NCBI RefSeq assembly: GCF_963678635.1
Contig: NC_087065.1
Location: forward strand, 19,479,623 to 19,543,622
DNA length: 64,000 bases
Direction: 5' to 3'
Source of the DNA: Symsagittifera roscoffensis
Taxonomy: Eukaryota > Xenacoelomorpha > Acoela > Convolutidae
Of the stretch, positions 10,234 to 22,419 are shown one piece after another; within the stretch, counting starts at the first letter, position 1; every line of letters starts with the position of its first letter. The notes under the pieces are model-generated. The model ran no database searches, was not told where the DNA came from, and saw only the letters and a list, made by a program, of their open reading frames with translations. A program made the position numbers and the translations under genes.

Positions 10234-12000
10234 TCATCGTAAGAGTTGGCCCACTCGGTGTCCATATTTTTGTATTGAAATGCAACCCCCGTCAAAAAGG
10301 ATAAAACGCTTCGAATCGAACGGTGGTAACGCAAGTTTGTTTTGTTCCAACGTTATATTAGCGTGATCTTTCGAAACTATAATATTGCTGTACACTGTCA
10401 TTGTTTTCGCAGTAAACTTTGTCGTTGAGTATCTTATGCACAAGTTCTCGCTGCGCAGTCCCTTTTTTCTCCAGCAGCACTTAATTTTCGAGTGCGTTTT
10501 ATCTTTTCTTCCCTAGGTAAAAAAAAAACCCTAGGCAGGGTTTTTTTTCCTCTTCACTTAGCAGCTTGACCTAATTCAAACTACTTTTTTTTTCATTTTA
10601 GCAAAGAGCAGAAGACTCTGAAGCAGAACTTATAAGAAAAAAGTAATACATTTTCAGATAAAATAACGTTTAGGCAATATGGTAGAATTTTATTTAAATC
10701 AGCTAAATGCCCGTAGCTTATTACAACAAATTAAGGGAATGTGACGGAAGTTGGAAGGTTGGTGAGGGTGGTAATTTTCTCTGTAAAAGGTAGGATTAGG
10801 GGTGGAGGGGTGGGTAAAGTATGGGTTTTACTCACCGTTTAGGACGACCGATTACAGTTTCTTCGGTTTTAGTGCGGTGAACCTATAATCGGCTTGCCAC
10901 CAGTCTCGTCTTTAAACTTCAACACATTCTTTGTTTGTTTCGCCGAACAGGAAACGATCTCTATCGTAATTTGAAAAGTCGAAGTCAGCTTTATTTTTCT
11001 CTAAGTCTTAGTAAACATCAATTGTTATTACGCCATCAGTTTCTATGAACTAAAAAAACTATCCGTGTCGAAGTACAGTATTTCCAAGTTTTTTATTCGG
11101 TTTCATTTGTTGATGATTAAACGTAACTTGACATTTTTGGCGAGGTCTAAGATTGTCGCACCAACTTTCATAAGCTTACCTCATTTTTTTTTTGAAACTG
11201 AAAAACTGATTAGGACGAATTGATTGTGAGTGATTTGAAAGCCCTTCATCAAGCTCAGAAGAATTTCCCTGTCATTTTTTACAATCGCCAGCTTTTTTCT
11301 TCCTAACTTAGACTCCATACTTTTACCAAAAGCTAAATTAAGAAACAGGTTTTAGAAAATCTGTGGTCCTTCATTTACTGAGGCTTTCCGTAGGCGGGTG
11401 TTGAGATCGACAAAGAGTACCATCCGGTGATTCTGGCGTAACTGAAGAATTTTTTGAAGTCAGTTTTTTTTCTCTCCTAGCTCGTGGTGCAACTGCAGGG
11501 TAAGCTAATGCAAAACGTTACTTTTTTTAGAATGCAAGGTTTGCAGAGGCTTTTGCACCTTTGGCAGTCTGGTGGTTTCCAATTTTCCCAACATGTCGAC
11601 TTGCTCGTTGCTCATTGCAACAATTTGCACTACTTCACGAGGGGGAACAAGAGGGCAATCAGCGAAGAAGTCATACAGCTCTTCGGGTATGGTCAAGTTG
11701 ATTTCACCTATGTAACCCTACTCTGAGGTTTCGCTGGTGAGCAGTATGTCTTCTAAACTTTTTCAAATATTAAAAAATCGTTTAATAGCAAAGGGCAATG
11801 TTTCATTATGCCCCGGTAGAAGTTGTTTGCTTCAATACTAAGGATGTAGCTTGATATGCTGCCTCAAATTATTCGGTGCATAAAATACAGAAAATTGCTA
11901 TCCGCTAAGATTTTCATGTCGGGTTTGCAAACTTTTTTAAAAAATGTCCCAGGAAAGATTTTTTGCCATAAACCAAAACGCGGATTGCAGCTTGCAAATT
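10234..12000 (-). pseudogene. Protein-primed family B DNA polymerase remnant, copy 1 (Polinton/adintovirus-like)
   Basis: Reading the minus strand from high to low coordinates gives family B polymerase landmarks in the right order, broken by stops and frameshifts. An Ile-Pro-Glu-Glu-Leu-Tyr-Asp block with a following 'PLVPPR' is at 11505-11700; 'DLNTRLRKAS' then 'LAFGKSMES' at about 11300-11430; 'GATILDLA' near 11150; motif C as 'LYFDTDS' at 11057-11080; 'DFSNYDRD' and 'DETGGKP' at 10890-10980; and a C-terminal 'EQNKLALPPFDSKR' block near 10290-10340. These resemble the protein-primed polymerases of Polinton/Maverick elements and adintoviruses. Premature stops (for example one replacing the residue after Leu-His near 11505) make it non-functional. 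About 10500-10860 is not recognisable as polymerase and may be an insertion. The assignment rests on motif order; no search was run. Confidence 0.72.
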
Positions 12001-12119
12001 TGATTGCCAATTTCTCGAAAAGCTTCAGGAAAGAAATCATTTTAAAAGAAAAATTGTCTCAAAATTTATTTAAAATCAAACCAAAGTTTTTTACATGATC
12101 TCGAGTACAGTTTTAATGG

Positions 12120-13500
12120 TCATGTTTAGAAACAAAAAAAAACAAATGTTTCAAACTTTTTCCGTCGTTTTAAGCGTAGTTTGTTCAATCTCAATTAAAT
12201 TTTTTTTTTAAAATTGTGATAATATTTGTTTTAGAAGCTATCTGATGATTAAATAGAGATAGGCAGAACTTAAAAGACGTTTGTAATCCAATCTTTGAGT
12301 GTAGATGATTGGAAACTAGCCTCAATCAATTTTTCATAATCTCCTAAAAAAATTAAGAGTCATCTTTAAACTTCGAAAAAGAAATGTAAACACGTAAAAC
12401 ATGTATATAAAAACATATAAAGCAAAAAAATAGCTTCAAACAATCGCTGTTATTTTGCTTAAGACCCTGACCCCACCGGACAAAGTATAATAATAGAGAG
12501 AGAGCAGAGCAGATAGTGCTTGAAAAAAGCCGAAAAACGATAATTGGATTATCGTCATGAAATAGTTGGGCTCTTCCATTTTTATCTCTTTTTTCAAAAG
12601 AAAGCAATGTCCTCAAATGGAAGCAAAATCAATTTTCGAAAAGAGAGCAATATCCTCTAATGAGCAAATGGATTTATCTTTCTCCCCAGTTTTTTCTTAA
12701 ACAAAAATTTAAGAATGTGTGTAGCATCAGAAATTTTTGAAAATACTCAGCTGCATTTGGAGTAGTTCCTTGAAAAAGATCCGGAGATCCAATTATCCGA
12801 ATAGGAAGTTGATTGTTCTGGAGCTGGAACTGATCGTCATAACAATTGACTCGGGAGAAATTGCTGTCTGAAAATCCCAGTAGGGTTCGCGCTCTGAATA
12901 ATCAAGAATACAGCCCTTTTTATTTTCTTAGCATGCTCGTGCGAGATTGTGCCATTTGTCTCGGTCGTTTGGAATGCGGGATAGCTCTCGTTAATAGTGC
13001 ATCCCTCCTACATTCGTTTTCGATTCTGTCGAAGTAGATCAATATAATCCGGAAGGTGGTTCGGTAGCGAATTTTGACTTTTTGTAGTCCAATCCTCGTA
13101 GTCTTTGCCGTCTTTTTTTGGGGAGACAAGTCAATCAACGGACTTGCTTTAGACGACGGATAGGTTCTTTCCCTCTGTTGACGGACGACTGCAATTGGTT
13201 CTCACGTGTCATTTGGTAGATAATCGTTCTGTTGTCGATCGGACACTGATAATATCAGTAGAGAGCTAGTCATAACCAGTAGAAGTTTTGTGCTTCTGTT
13301 GCAATACAATGACTGAAATACCGAATTGAAGTTGAGGAAATAAAAAAATATGAACGTTTTACCATAGAAGTTGAAATCAGGAATAAAATTTTAATTTTTC
13401 TCCTACGCATGACGCCTGAGGTCTTGTTAAAATGCATGTTGTAACCCAACTTTTTAGATTTGGTGATAGCCACTTTAGTGGGGCTATGGGCAAAAGCACT
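12120..13500 (-). other. Upstream part of the polymerase locus, unrecognised
   Basis: Duplicated at 20400-21935. Short minus-strand frames are present (for example 12353-12616 and 12920-13138), but none shows a motif I can assign. It may be the degraded N-terminal exonuclease part of the polymerase, introns, or neighbouring Polinton genes. A GA-rich stretch lies at 12495-12512. Confidence 0.35.
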
Positions 13501-13502
13501 CA

Positions 13503-14172
13503 GACTTAATTCGAACTATTTTTTTTTCATTTTAGCAAAGAGCAGAAGACTCTGAAGCGGAACTTATAAGAAAAAAAGTAATACATTTTCAGATAAAATA
13601 ACGTTTAGGCAATATTGTAGAATTTTATTTAAATCAACTAAATGCCCGTAGCTTATTGCAACAAATTAAGGGAATGTGACGGAAGTTAGGATGGTGGTGA
13701 GGGTGGTAATTTTCTCTAAAAAGGTAGGATTAAGGGTGGAGGGGTGGCTAAAGTATGGGTTTTTCTCACCGTTTAGGACGACCGATTACAGTTTCGGTTT
13801 TAGTGCGCTGAACCTATAATCGGCTTGCCACCAGTCTCGTCTTTAAACTTCAACACATTTTTTGTTTGTTTCGCCGAACAGGAAACGATCTCTATCGTAA
13901 TTTGAAAAATCGAAGTCAGCTTTATTTTTCTCTAAGTCGTAGTAAACATTAATTGTTATTACGCCATCAGTTTCTATGAACTAAAAAACTATCCGTGTCG
14001 GAGTACAGTATTTCCAAGTTTTTTATTCGGTTTCATTTGTTGATGATAAAATGTAACTTGACATTTTTGGCGAGGTGTAAGATTGTTGCACCAACTATCA
14101 TAAGTTTGCCTCATATTTTTTTAAAACTGAAAAGCTGATTAGGACGAATTGATTGTCAGTGATTTGAAAGCC
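13503..14172 (-). pseudogene. Polymerase remnant, copy 2 (C-terminal part only)
   Basis: Repeats 10566-11235 and 18858-19535. It retains the motif C region (Asp-Thr-Asp at about 13988-14010, minus strand, here 'YSDTDS') and the 'DETGGKP' block, and is cut abruptly at 14172, where Fn3 exon sequence begins. Dead fragment. Confidence 0.68.
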
Positions 14173-14313
14173 TGGCGATATCAGATTTTCCTTTCCTGCT
14201 TGGTTACCTTCAACCGCTTACTCAGAACAATATCACTGTTGTCGCAGAAATTGGATCGATACGCAACTGCATCCAAAATTTAATTTCGTCTCAATATAGG
14301 ACTATATGTACAA
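14173..14313 (+). pseudogene. Truncated Fn3-like exon (3' half of exon 7)
   Basis: Repeats 5824-5965, including the consensus gtaagt donor, but has no acceptor or 5' half. The frame is intact apart from substitutions (Tyr to Asn in the 'LTQ' segment). It is followed by the same intron as at 5966. Product of the duplication breakpoint. Confidence 0.85.
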
Positions 14314-16079
14314 GTAAGTTCGAACTTACATTTTTTCTTTTTGTTCTCAAACAGGAGAGCAAAAGCGGTTATCCACCAGCAAATGAACAGCTAGTAGTTT
14401 GGACCGCGTTCTCTAATTCATAAGTTTCAATGATCTAATTCTTGATTTAGTTCGTTTTAACTTAAAGCTTACTTGAGGCCATGTTTCCATGAAGATAAGA
14501 ACAAACAAAAACGAACTTTTCAGGCCGCTATTTTGCCCCTTTTCTAAATTGTAGTAAAGGGTTGAAAAACTTCTCTGTGTCAACTCTGAGAAAAAAAGTT
14601 GTTGTAACCAGCGCTGAGGCCCACTTTTGTTTTCCTTAGTTCTCTTTTATCAGCAGAAAGCTTCTAAATTTTTTTAAGTTATAAAATCTGAGCGTAAATT
14701 TTTGGTTTTGTCAAAAAAAGTGAATTTTTGGAGAAAAAAACGATCCAACTGGAAATTTGTGGTAAAAAAATGTTATAAAGTAGGTTGAAAGCTTTTTCTG
14801 TGCGAAAATTGAGAATAAAGTGGTTTTAACCAGCGTTGATGCCCTTTTTTCTTAGTTCCCCCTTATATCAGCAGAAATTTTCTAAATTTTATCACATTTT
14901 AAAATCTGAGCGTAATGTTTTGGTTTCGTAAAATAAAATAAACTGTTGATTTTTTGGAGAAAAGGCCATTGCAACTGGATATTGTGTGGTGAAAAAATGT
15001 TATCGAGTATTTGAGAACTAAGGATTGATAACCCTTAACTTCAAACTGCAGATTCAAAAAATTCGCTAGTTTATTGTTTTAATCTCCTAACGCTATTCCT
15101 TAATTCTCAAAAAACTCTAGAAGAAATTGCTTAATTTTGCATTTTATCTCTAAGTCAAATCCTTTTTTTTCCAAAAATGTTAACAGTTTTCTATTTTTCA
15201 GAGTGATTCAAAAGGTATATCGCATTTATAAAGTAATTTGGATAAACTTTGAAAAAAATAAATAATTTCTTTTTTTTTCAGATAAAAGTTTCAATCTTTA
15301 GCCGTTATTAAGATTATGAGCAACACAATTTTGGAAAGAACTTTGTATTCGGGTATGTTTTACTTTTTCATTCTTTTTCGTTTTTCACGCAAAATCAGGT
15401 ACCACAAATAATCATCGGAATGGGTCGGGTGATATATATGAAAGCCCTCTCAGCCGTGATCGAGAAACACAGGTTTAAAATTTTGATTTTATTTCTGCAA
15501 TTGGGCAATTAAAGCATGCTAGCAGGTTCACAATAGCTTATTTTATTAACTTGATTTCTTTAATAGCTTAATTTAAGCTGTGAAAAGAATTTTTTTTCGA
15601 GTTAAAATAGACTTTTCGATTTTTAGCACCGTTTTGGACTCAAAAACTTCAAAAATTCCCAACACCACTGAAAAAGTTTTTTCGTGTGTGTTCAGTTCTT
15701 TTTATCACGCCACGCAGAAAAAAACGGCCCTAATTTTGAAATTTTTTGCTGTATTGTTAGGACTATGTCCGGAACATTCTGTGCTATTTGCAAAGTAACT
15801 GAATACTTTTTTTGAATCATATGAGACTGTACTTAAGGAAATAAAAGAAGGATTTTTTATCGGAAACAATAACTTATCATCATATACGTAGTAGAGCCAA
15901 AAAAATGCACCCCGGACAAATTATAATATTGAAATCATGGAAGGCTTCCTCTTTTTTTTCCACAAACCTATATTAGTCCCACAGGATTTTGACAAACTGA
16001 ATCATGAAAAAAAAACTAATTTTTGCCAAAAATTTTTTCTTAATCATTTATAACCTGTTTGTTTCTGTATTTTTTTCAG
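14314..16079 (+). other. Duplicated copy of the gene A intron
   Basis: Copy of 5966-7715 with scattered small indels. No new feature. Confidence 0.7.
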
Positions 16080-16309
16080 CGAACTTTACGATCACCCCAC
16101 ATGGCATGAATTCAGCAAACACACAGACCCAAGTAGAAGAAACTGATAAAACTCCCCTGTGGCTTTGGTTAATTGTGGCGATTTTGTCTCTGACTGTCGT
16201 GGTGCTGTTTTTTACTGCTATTATTCTGATTGCAATTTTTGAGACGTCCTGGAACATCGCTCTACTCTGTGAGTTCGGATACCTCGGCTGGTCCGCAACA
16301 ACAGTTTGA
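16080..16309 (+). CDS. Terminal exon copy 3 (short tail)
   Basis: Same as the copy at 8220: intact acceptor (ends 16079), stalk with Thr-Gln-Thr-Gln, transmembrane helix, and the 5-T run that gives a tail ending Ala-Thr-Thr-Val and a TGA at 16307-16309. The duplicated donor at 14314 lies upstream, so splicing from it is possible in principle. Could equally be a pseudoexon. Confidence 0.45.
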
Positions 16310-17212
16310 GCCTGTTGTGCCTGCTACTGTGAATGGGTCTACCATGCCTTCAGATCCATTAATTACGAATTTCTGATAAATCTGAAGCAGCGCCATCCCA
16401 CTTCAGTACTTTCGCCTCCCAAAAAAATCGGACAAATCCCAAATTTACTCGCATGAACTTTATGAGACAAAACAATCAGATGAAAGAAAATCCTGAAAAT
16501 GTCTAAGAATTAACCTTTATATTGGAGAAGCTCCAAATCAGACCAGTTACTTTTCGTATAAACGGTATTTGGTATAAACGCTTCAAATCAGTGGTGCTTC
16601 CGAGAGTTTGGTTTAGCTTAAAAAATTTTTTTAGCAGGATAAATAAATTTTGGCCTTTATTGCACAGCTTTCTTCCGTGAAACTTGATTTCTTTAATAGC
16701 TTAATTTAAGCTGTGAAAAGAATTTTTTTTCGAGTTAAAATAGACTTTTCGATTTTTAGCACCGTTTTGGACTCAAAAACTTCAAAAATTCCCAACACCA
16801 CTGAAAAAGTTTTTTCGTGTGTGTTCAGTTCTTTTTATCACGCCACGCAGAAAAAAACGGCCCTAATTTTGAAATTTTTTGCTGTATTGTTAAGACTATG
16901 TCCGGAACATTCTGTGCTATTTGCAAAGTAACTGAATACTTTTTTTGAATCATATGAGACTGTACTTAAGGAAATAAAAGAAGGATTTTTTATCGGAAAC
17001 AATAACTTATCATCATATACGTAGTAGAGCCAAAAAAATGCACCCCGGACAAATTATAATATTGAAATCATGGAAGGCTTCCTCTTTTTTTTCCACAAAC
17101 CTATATTAGTCCCACAGGATTTTGACAAACTGAATCATGAAAAAAAAACTAATTTTTGCCAAAAATTTTTTCTTAATCATTTATAACCTGTTTGTTTCTG
17201 TATTTTTTTCAG

Positions 17213-17442
17213 CGAACTTTACGATCACCCCACATGGCATGAATTCAGCAAACACACAGACCCAAGTAGAAGAAACTGATAAAACTCCCCTGTGGCTTTG
17301 GTTAATTGTGGCGATTTTGTCTCTGACTGTCGTGGTGCTGTTTTTTACTGCTATTATTCTGATTGCAATTTTTGAGACGTCCTGGAACATCGCTCTACTC
17401 TGTGAGTTCGGATACCTCGGCTGGTCCGCAACAACAGTTTGA
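17213..17442 (+). CDS. Terminal exon copy 4 (short tail)
   Basis: Coding sequence as in copy 3, within the second 1133-bp unit. Acceptor ends at 17212; TGA at 17440-17442. It shares the frameshifted tail with copies 2 and 3, so the insertion predates these duplications. Confidence 0.45.
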
Positions 17443-18466
17443 GCCTGTTGTGCCTGCTACTGTGAATGGGTCTACCATGCCTTCAGATCCATTAATTACG
17501 AATTTCTGATAAATCTGAAGCAGCGCCATCCCACTTCAGTACTTTCGCCTCCCAAAAAAATCGGACAAATCCCAAATTTACTCGCATGAACTTTATGAGA
17601 CAAAACAATCAGATGAAAGAAAATCCTGAAAATGTCTAAGAATTAACCTTTATATTGGAGAAGCTCCAAATCAGACCAGTTACTTTTCGTATAAACGGTA
17701 TTTGGTATAAACGCTTCAAATCAGTGGTGCTTCCGAGAGTTTGGTTTAGCTTAAAAAATTTTTTTAGCAGGATAAATAAATTTTGGCCTTTATTGCACAG
17801 CTTTCTTCCGTGAAACTTAGTGTTGACTGAATCGTACGACCTTGAAAAAAAGTTATATTAGATTATTGAAAACTGCACATAGTACAGTTTCTAAAGATGT
17901 CACAAGACAGCACCAAAAAGGAGAAAAAAAGACCCTTCTTAGGATCTTGTTAAGCTGAGCTTAACAACCGGGACACGATACAAAAATTTCTTTTAATTTT
18001 CCTCCAAAGCGGGCCCTTTTCCCGCGATAATTAAGTTAAATTGTCCTAGTTCCTGAAGTTTTCGTTTCGTCCTAGTTTAGTTTGGATATCGTGTCCTAGC
18101 TTTCTCTTTTTTTTCGAACATTTGTCACGCTAATAAAAGCTTGTCATTTAATCTGAACCAAAGGATTTCACACATTGGTTTGATCTAAAATTGGTTTGTG
18201 CAACTAGTTTATACGTCACAAGCTTTTTATTTAGAAAAGTGATTGCACCCAATACGAAAGTTTATCAATGGTAAACTGGTTTAAACCAAAATACGTTCAA
18301 ACCGAAGTTTACAAGGGAAAAATAGTAAAAGTCATCGTAAAAAATCATATCAAATTTTAACGTTTCTTATTTTGGTTTTGCTGGCGTTGTTTCTTAGATA
18401 GTCTTTCTTCCGAAGCTTCCGATAAAAAATGGTTTTTTTATAGGAGGACGTTCACGGACTTGGCTA

Positions 18467-20235
18467 CTAGATGCTTCTTCTTCTCGCATCTCTAATTCTG
18501 AGTAGGGCCGCTGTAAAATCGCCAATCCGGAAGATGAATTTCGGGCGATCTGTTGTCAGCTTCATCATAAGAGTTGAACTCGGTGTCCATATTTTTGTTT
18601 TGAAAAGCACCCCGTCAAAAAGGATAAAACGCTTCGAATCGAATGGTGGTAACGCAAGTTTGTTTTGTTCCACCGTTATGTTAGCGTGATCTTTCGAAAC
18701 TATAATATAGCTGTACACTGTCATTGTAAGCTTTGTGTCGTTGAGTATCTTATGCACAAGTTCTCGCTGCGCAGTCCGTTTTTTCTCCAGCAGCACTTAA
18801 TTTTCGAGTGCGTTTTATCTTTTCTTCAAGGCAGGGGTTTTTTTCCTCTTTACTTAGCAGCTTGACTTAATTCGAACTATTTTTTTTTATTTTAGCTAAG
18901 AGCAGAAGACTCTGAAGCGGAACTTATACGAAAAAAAGTAACATGTTTTCAGATAAAATAACGTTTAGGCAACATTGTAGAATTTTATTTAAATCAACTA
19001 AATGCCAGTAGCTTATTGCAACAAATTAAGGGAATGTGACGGAAGTTGAGAGGGTGGTGAGGGTGGTATTTTTCTCTGTAAAAGGTAGGATTAGGGGTGG
19101 AGGGCTGGCTAAAGTATGGGTTTTACTCACCGTTTAGGACGACCGATTACAGTTTCGGTTTTAGGGCGGTGAACCTATAATCGGCTTGCCACCAGTCTCG
19201 TCTTTAAACTTCAACACATTTTTTTGTTTGTTTCGCCGAACAGGAAACGATCTCTATCGTAATTTGAAAAGTCGAAGTCAGCTTTAGTTTTCTCTTAGTC
19301 TTAGTAAACAGCAATAGTTATTACGCCATCAGTTTCTATGACCTAAAAAACTATCCGTGTCGGAGTACAGTATTTCCAAGTTTTTTTTCGGTTTCATTTG
19401 TTGATGATAAAGTGTAACTTGAAATTTTTGGCGAGGTCTAAGATTGTCGCACCAACTATGATAAGTTTGCCTCATATTTTTTTTAAAACTGAAAAGCTGA
19501 TTACGATTAATTGATTGTCAGTGATTTGAAAGCCCTTCATCATGCTCAGAAGAATTTCCCTGTCATTTTTTACAATCGCCAGCTTTTTTCTTCCTAACTT
19601 AGACTCCATACTTTTACCAAAAGCTAAATTAAGAAACAGGTTTTAGAAAATCTGTGGTCCTTCATTTACTGAGGCTTTCCGTAGGCGGGTGTTGAGATCG
19701 ACAAAGAGTGCCATCCGGTGATTCTGGCGTAACTGAAGAATTTTCTGAAGTCAGTTTTTTTTCTCTCCTAGCTCGTGGTGCAACTGCAGGGTAAGCTAAT
19801 GCAAAACGTTACTTTTTTTAGAATGCAAGGTTTGCAGAGGCTTTTGCACCTTTGGCAGTCTGGTGGTTTCCAATTTTCCCAACATGTCGACTTGCTCGTT
19901 GCTCATTGCAATGATTTGCACTACTTCACGAGGGGGAACTAGAAGGCAATCAGCGAAGAAGTCATACAGCTCTTCGGATAGGGTCAAATTGATTTCACCT
20001 ATGTAACTCTACTCGAAGGTTTCGGTGGTGAGCAGTATGTCCTCTAAACTTTTTCAACTGTTAAAAAATCGTTTAGTAGCAAACGACAATGTTCCATTAT
20101 GCCCCCGAAGAAGTTGTTTGCTTCAATACTAAGGATGTAGCTTGATATGCCGCCTTGTATTATTCGGTGCATAAAATACAGAAAATTGCTATCCGCTAAG
20201 ATTTTCATGTCGGGTTTGCAAACTTTTAAAAACAT
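18467..20235 (-). pseudogene. Protein-primed family B DNA polymerase remnant, copy 3
   Basis: Segmental partner of copy 1. Minus-strand landmarks: 'IIQGGIS' then 'EANNFF', a motif A-like block, in 20044-20235; 'SEELYDFFADC' near 19950; motif C 'LYSDTDS' at about 19346-19372; and the C-terminal 'EQNKLALPPFDSKR' block in the 109-codon frame at 18467-18796. Motif C reads YSDTDS here against YFDTDS in copy 1. Multiple stops and frameshifts; not functional. A further frame at 20519-20704 may belong to the exonuclease-side region, but I am not sure. Confidence 0.72.
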
Positions 20236-21525
20236 GTCTCAGGAAAGATTTTTTGCCATAAACCAAAACGCGGATTGCAGCTTGCAAGTTTGATTGCAAA
20301 TTTCTCGAAAAGCTTCAGAAATAAATCATTTTAAAAGAAAAATTGTCTCAAAATTTATTTAAAATCAAACCAAAGTTTTTTACATGATCTCGAGTACAGT
20401 TTTAATGGTCATGTTTAAAAACAAAAAAAAAACAAATGTTTTAAATTTTTCCCGTCGTTTTAAGCGTAATTTGTTCAATCTCAATTAAATTTTTTTTTAA
20501 ATTGTGATAGTATTTGTTTTAGAAGCTATCTGATGAGTAAATAGAGTTAGCAGAAATTAAAAGACGTTTGTAATCCAATCTTTGAGTGTAGACGCTTGAA
20601 AAATTGATATTTTTTGAGAAAAATCTAAAATCTCTGAGCATCAAAAGATGAAAATTTCGGAGAAAAACTTTGTCTCCAAAACCAGTGGAACTAGCCTCAA
20701 TCAATTTTTCATAATCTCCTAAGAAAAGTTAAGAGTCATCTTTAAACTTCGAAAAAGAAATGTAAACACGTAGAACATGTATATAAAAACATATAAAGCA
20801 AAAATTTAGCTTCAAACACTCGCTGTTATTTTGCTTAAGACCCTGCAGACCCCACCGGACAAAGTAAGTATAATAATAGAGAGAGAGAGAGAAAGCTTGA
20901 AAAAAGCCGAAAAACGATAAAGAAAGCAATGTCCTCAAATGGAAGCAATATCAATTTTCGAAAAAAGAGCAATATCCTCTAATGAGCAAATGGATTTATC
21001 TCTCTCCCCAGTTTTTTCTTGAACAAAAACTTACGACTGTGTGTATAAAGGAGAAATTTTTGAAAATACAGAGCTGCATTTGGAGTAGTTCCTTGAAAAA
21101 GATCTGGAGACACTACATCAATTGGCTCCGCACTCTTTGTCGATAAAATCCAATTATCCGAATAAGAAGTTGATTGTTCTGGAGCTGGAACTGATCGTCA
21201 TAACAATTGACTCGGGAGACATTGCTGTCTGAATATCCCAGTAGGGTTCGCGCCCTGAATAATCACGAATACAGCCCTTTTTATTTTCTTAGCATGCTCG
21301 TGCGAGATTGTGCCGTTTGTCTCGGTCGTTTGGAATGCGGGATAGCTCTCGTTAATAGTGCATCTCTGCTACATTCATTTTCGAATCTGTCGAAGTAGAT
21401 CGATATAAACCGGAAGATGGTTCGGTAGCAAATTTTGTCTTTTTGTAGTCCAATCCTCGTAGTTTCGGCCGTCTTTTTTTTGGGGGAGACAAATCAATGA
21501 ACGGTTTTGCTTTAGACGACGGATA

Positions 21526-21526
<1 letters not shown>

Positions 21527-21557
<31 letters not shown>
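21527..21557 (+). repeat. (CT)n microsatellite, expanded in one segmental copy
   Basis: About 15 CT units. The corresponding place in copy A (13160-13180) has only a short pyrimidine tract, so the expansion happened after the duplication. Confidence 0.85.
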
Positions 21558-21560
<3 letters not shown>

Positions 21561-21940
21561 GACGGACGACTGCAATTGGTTCTCACGTGTTCGTTTGGTA
21601 GATAATCGTTCTGTCGTCGATCGGACACTGATAATATCAGTAGAGAGCTAGTCATAACCAGAAGATGTTTTGTGCTTCTGTTACAATACAATGACTGAAA
21701 TAACGAAGTGAAGTTGAGGAAATGAAAAAGTATGAAAGTTTCATCAATGAGAATGAAATCAGGAAAGGGATGGCATTGCTCAATTAGGTCAATGTTTATA
21801 TTTATTTAGATACTATAAAATTTTAATTTTTCTCCTACGCATGACGCCTGAGGTCTTGTTAAAATGCATGTTGTAATTCAACTTTTTAGATTTGGTGATA
21901 GCCCCTTTCGTGGGGCTATGGGCAAAAGCACTTAGTTTTA

Positions 21941-22419
21941 AAATTTCTCGTTAGTTTGCTAAATATTCTTTTTTATGCTGTTGAAGTGTACTTACGATGA
22001 CTAATAGCGGTTTCTAAACCAATCGTCACTCAAAAACACCAGAAATTTAAACATTTGTAACGTATACCCGGGGAAACAGCAAATAAAAACCTCAAAAAAT
22101 GTAGTTTTATGATAAAGATAACATATCCTCGGTGATTGAGGTTTATCAGCATGGCTCCAGGTGCATTTCAGCTTTTCAATTGTGTTTTGAATTTAAGAAC
22201 GCATGATCTGGCTCGCATACTGTGATTAAACAACCTTCAGCGTTCCGCATTAAAAAACAGTTGGTTGTTTTCCAATTATTAAACACCCTTCCCTTGAAAC
22301 AGATGTTGACTGTTTCGATGATTTTCATGATATATTTTCGAACGATAAAAAATTAAATAGAGTCAGTGCAAAACCATTTGCACAGACCAGATTTTTAATA
22401 ACTATAAAAACGTTAAAAA
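21941..22419. other. Intergenic, no feature seen
   Basis: Begins where homology to the segmental duplication ends. AT-rich; no convincing open frame or repeat. Confidence 0.5.

Larger units (their letters stand above)
5824..14172 (+). repeat. Segmental duplication, copy A (partner 14173-21940)
   Basis: Direct-orientation partner of 14173-21940. Matching landmarks: 5824 with 14173, 7716 with 16080, 9601 with ~17927, 11505 with 19796, and 13497 with ~21925. Copy A alone contains 8925-9600 and an extra tail (13503-14172) that repeats 10566-11235. Copy B alone contains an extra 1133-bp tandem repeat. Point differences throughout show moderate age. Confidence 0.85.
15548..17813 (+). repeat. 1133-bp tandem duplication (two units)
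   Basis: Unit 1 is 15548-16680 and unit 2 is 16681-17813, nearly identical. Each contains the last part of the intron, a terminal exon copy and its 3' flank. The near identity makes this the most recent rearrangement in the region. Confidence 0.9.
14173..21940 (+). repeat. Segmental duplication, copy B
   Basis: See copy A. The left junction at about 14172/14173 fuses polymerase-derived sequence directly to the middle of a Fn3 exon. Homology to copy A stops at about 21935, shortly after 'ggcaaaagcact'. Confidence 0.85.

Noticed and set aside
7271-16931. Repeated short frames starting near 7271, 15580 and 16713
   Set aside because: Copies of intron sequence; conservation is explained by segmental duplication, and two begin at non-ATG codons.
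8188-17390. 69-codon minus-strand frames opposite the membrane exons
   Set aside because: Antisense shadows of the transmembrane exon copies.
18471-18865. Plus-strand frames over the polymerase C-terminus
   Set aside because: The minus strand carries the polymerase motifs; these are shadows.
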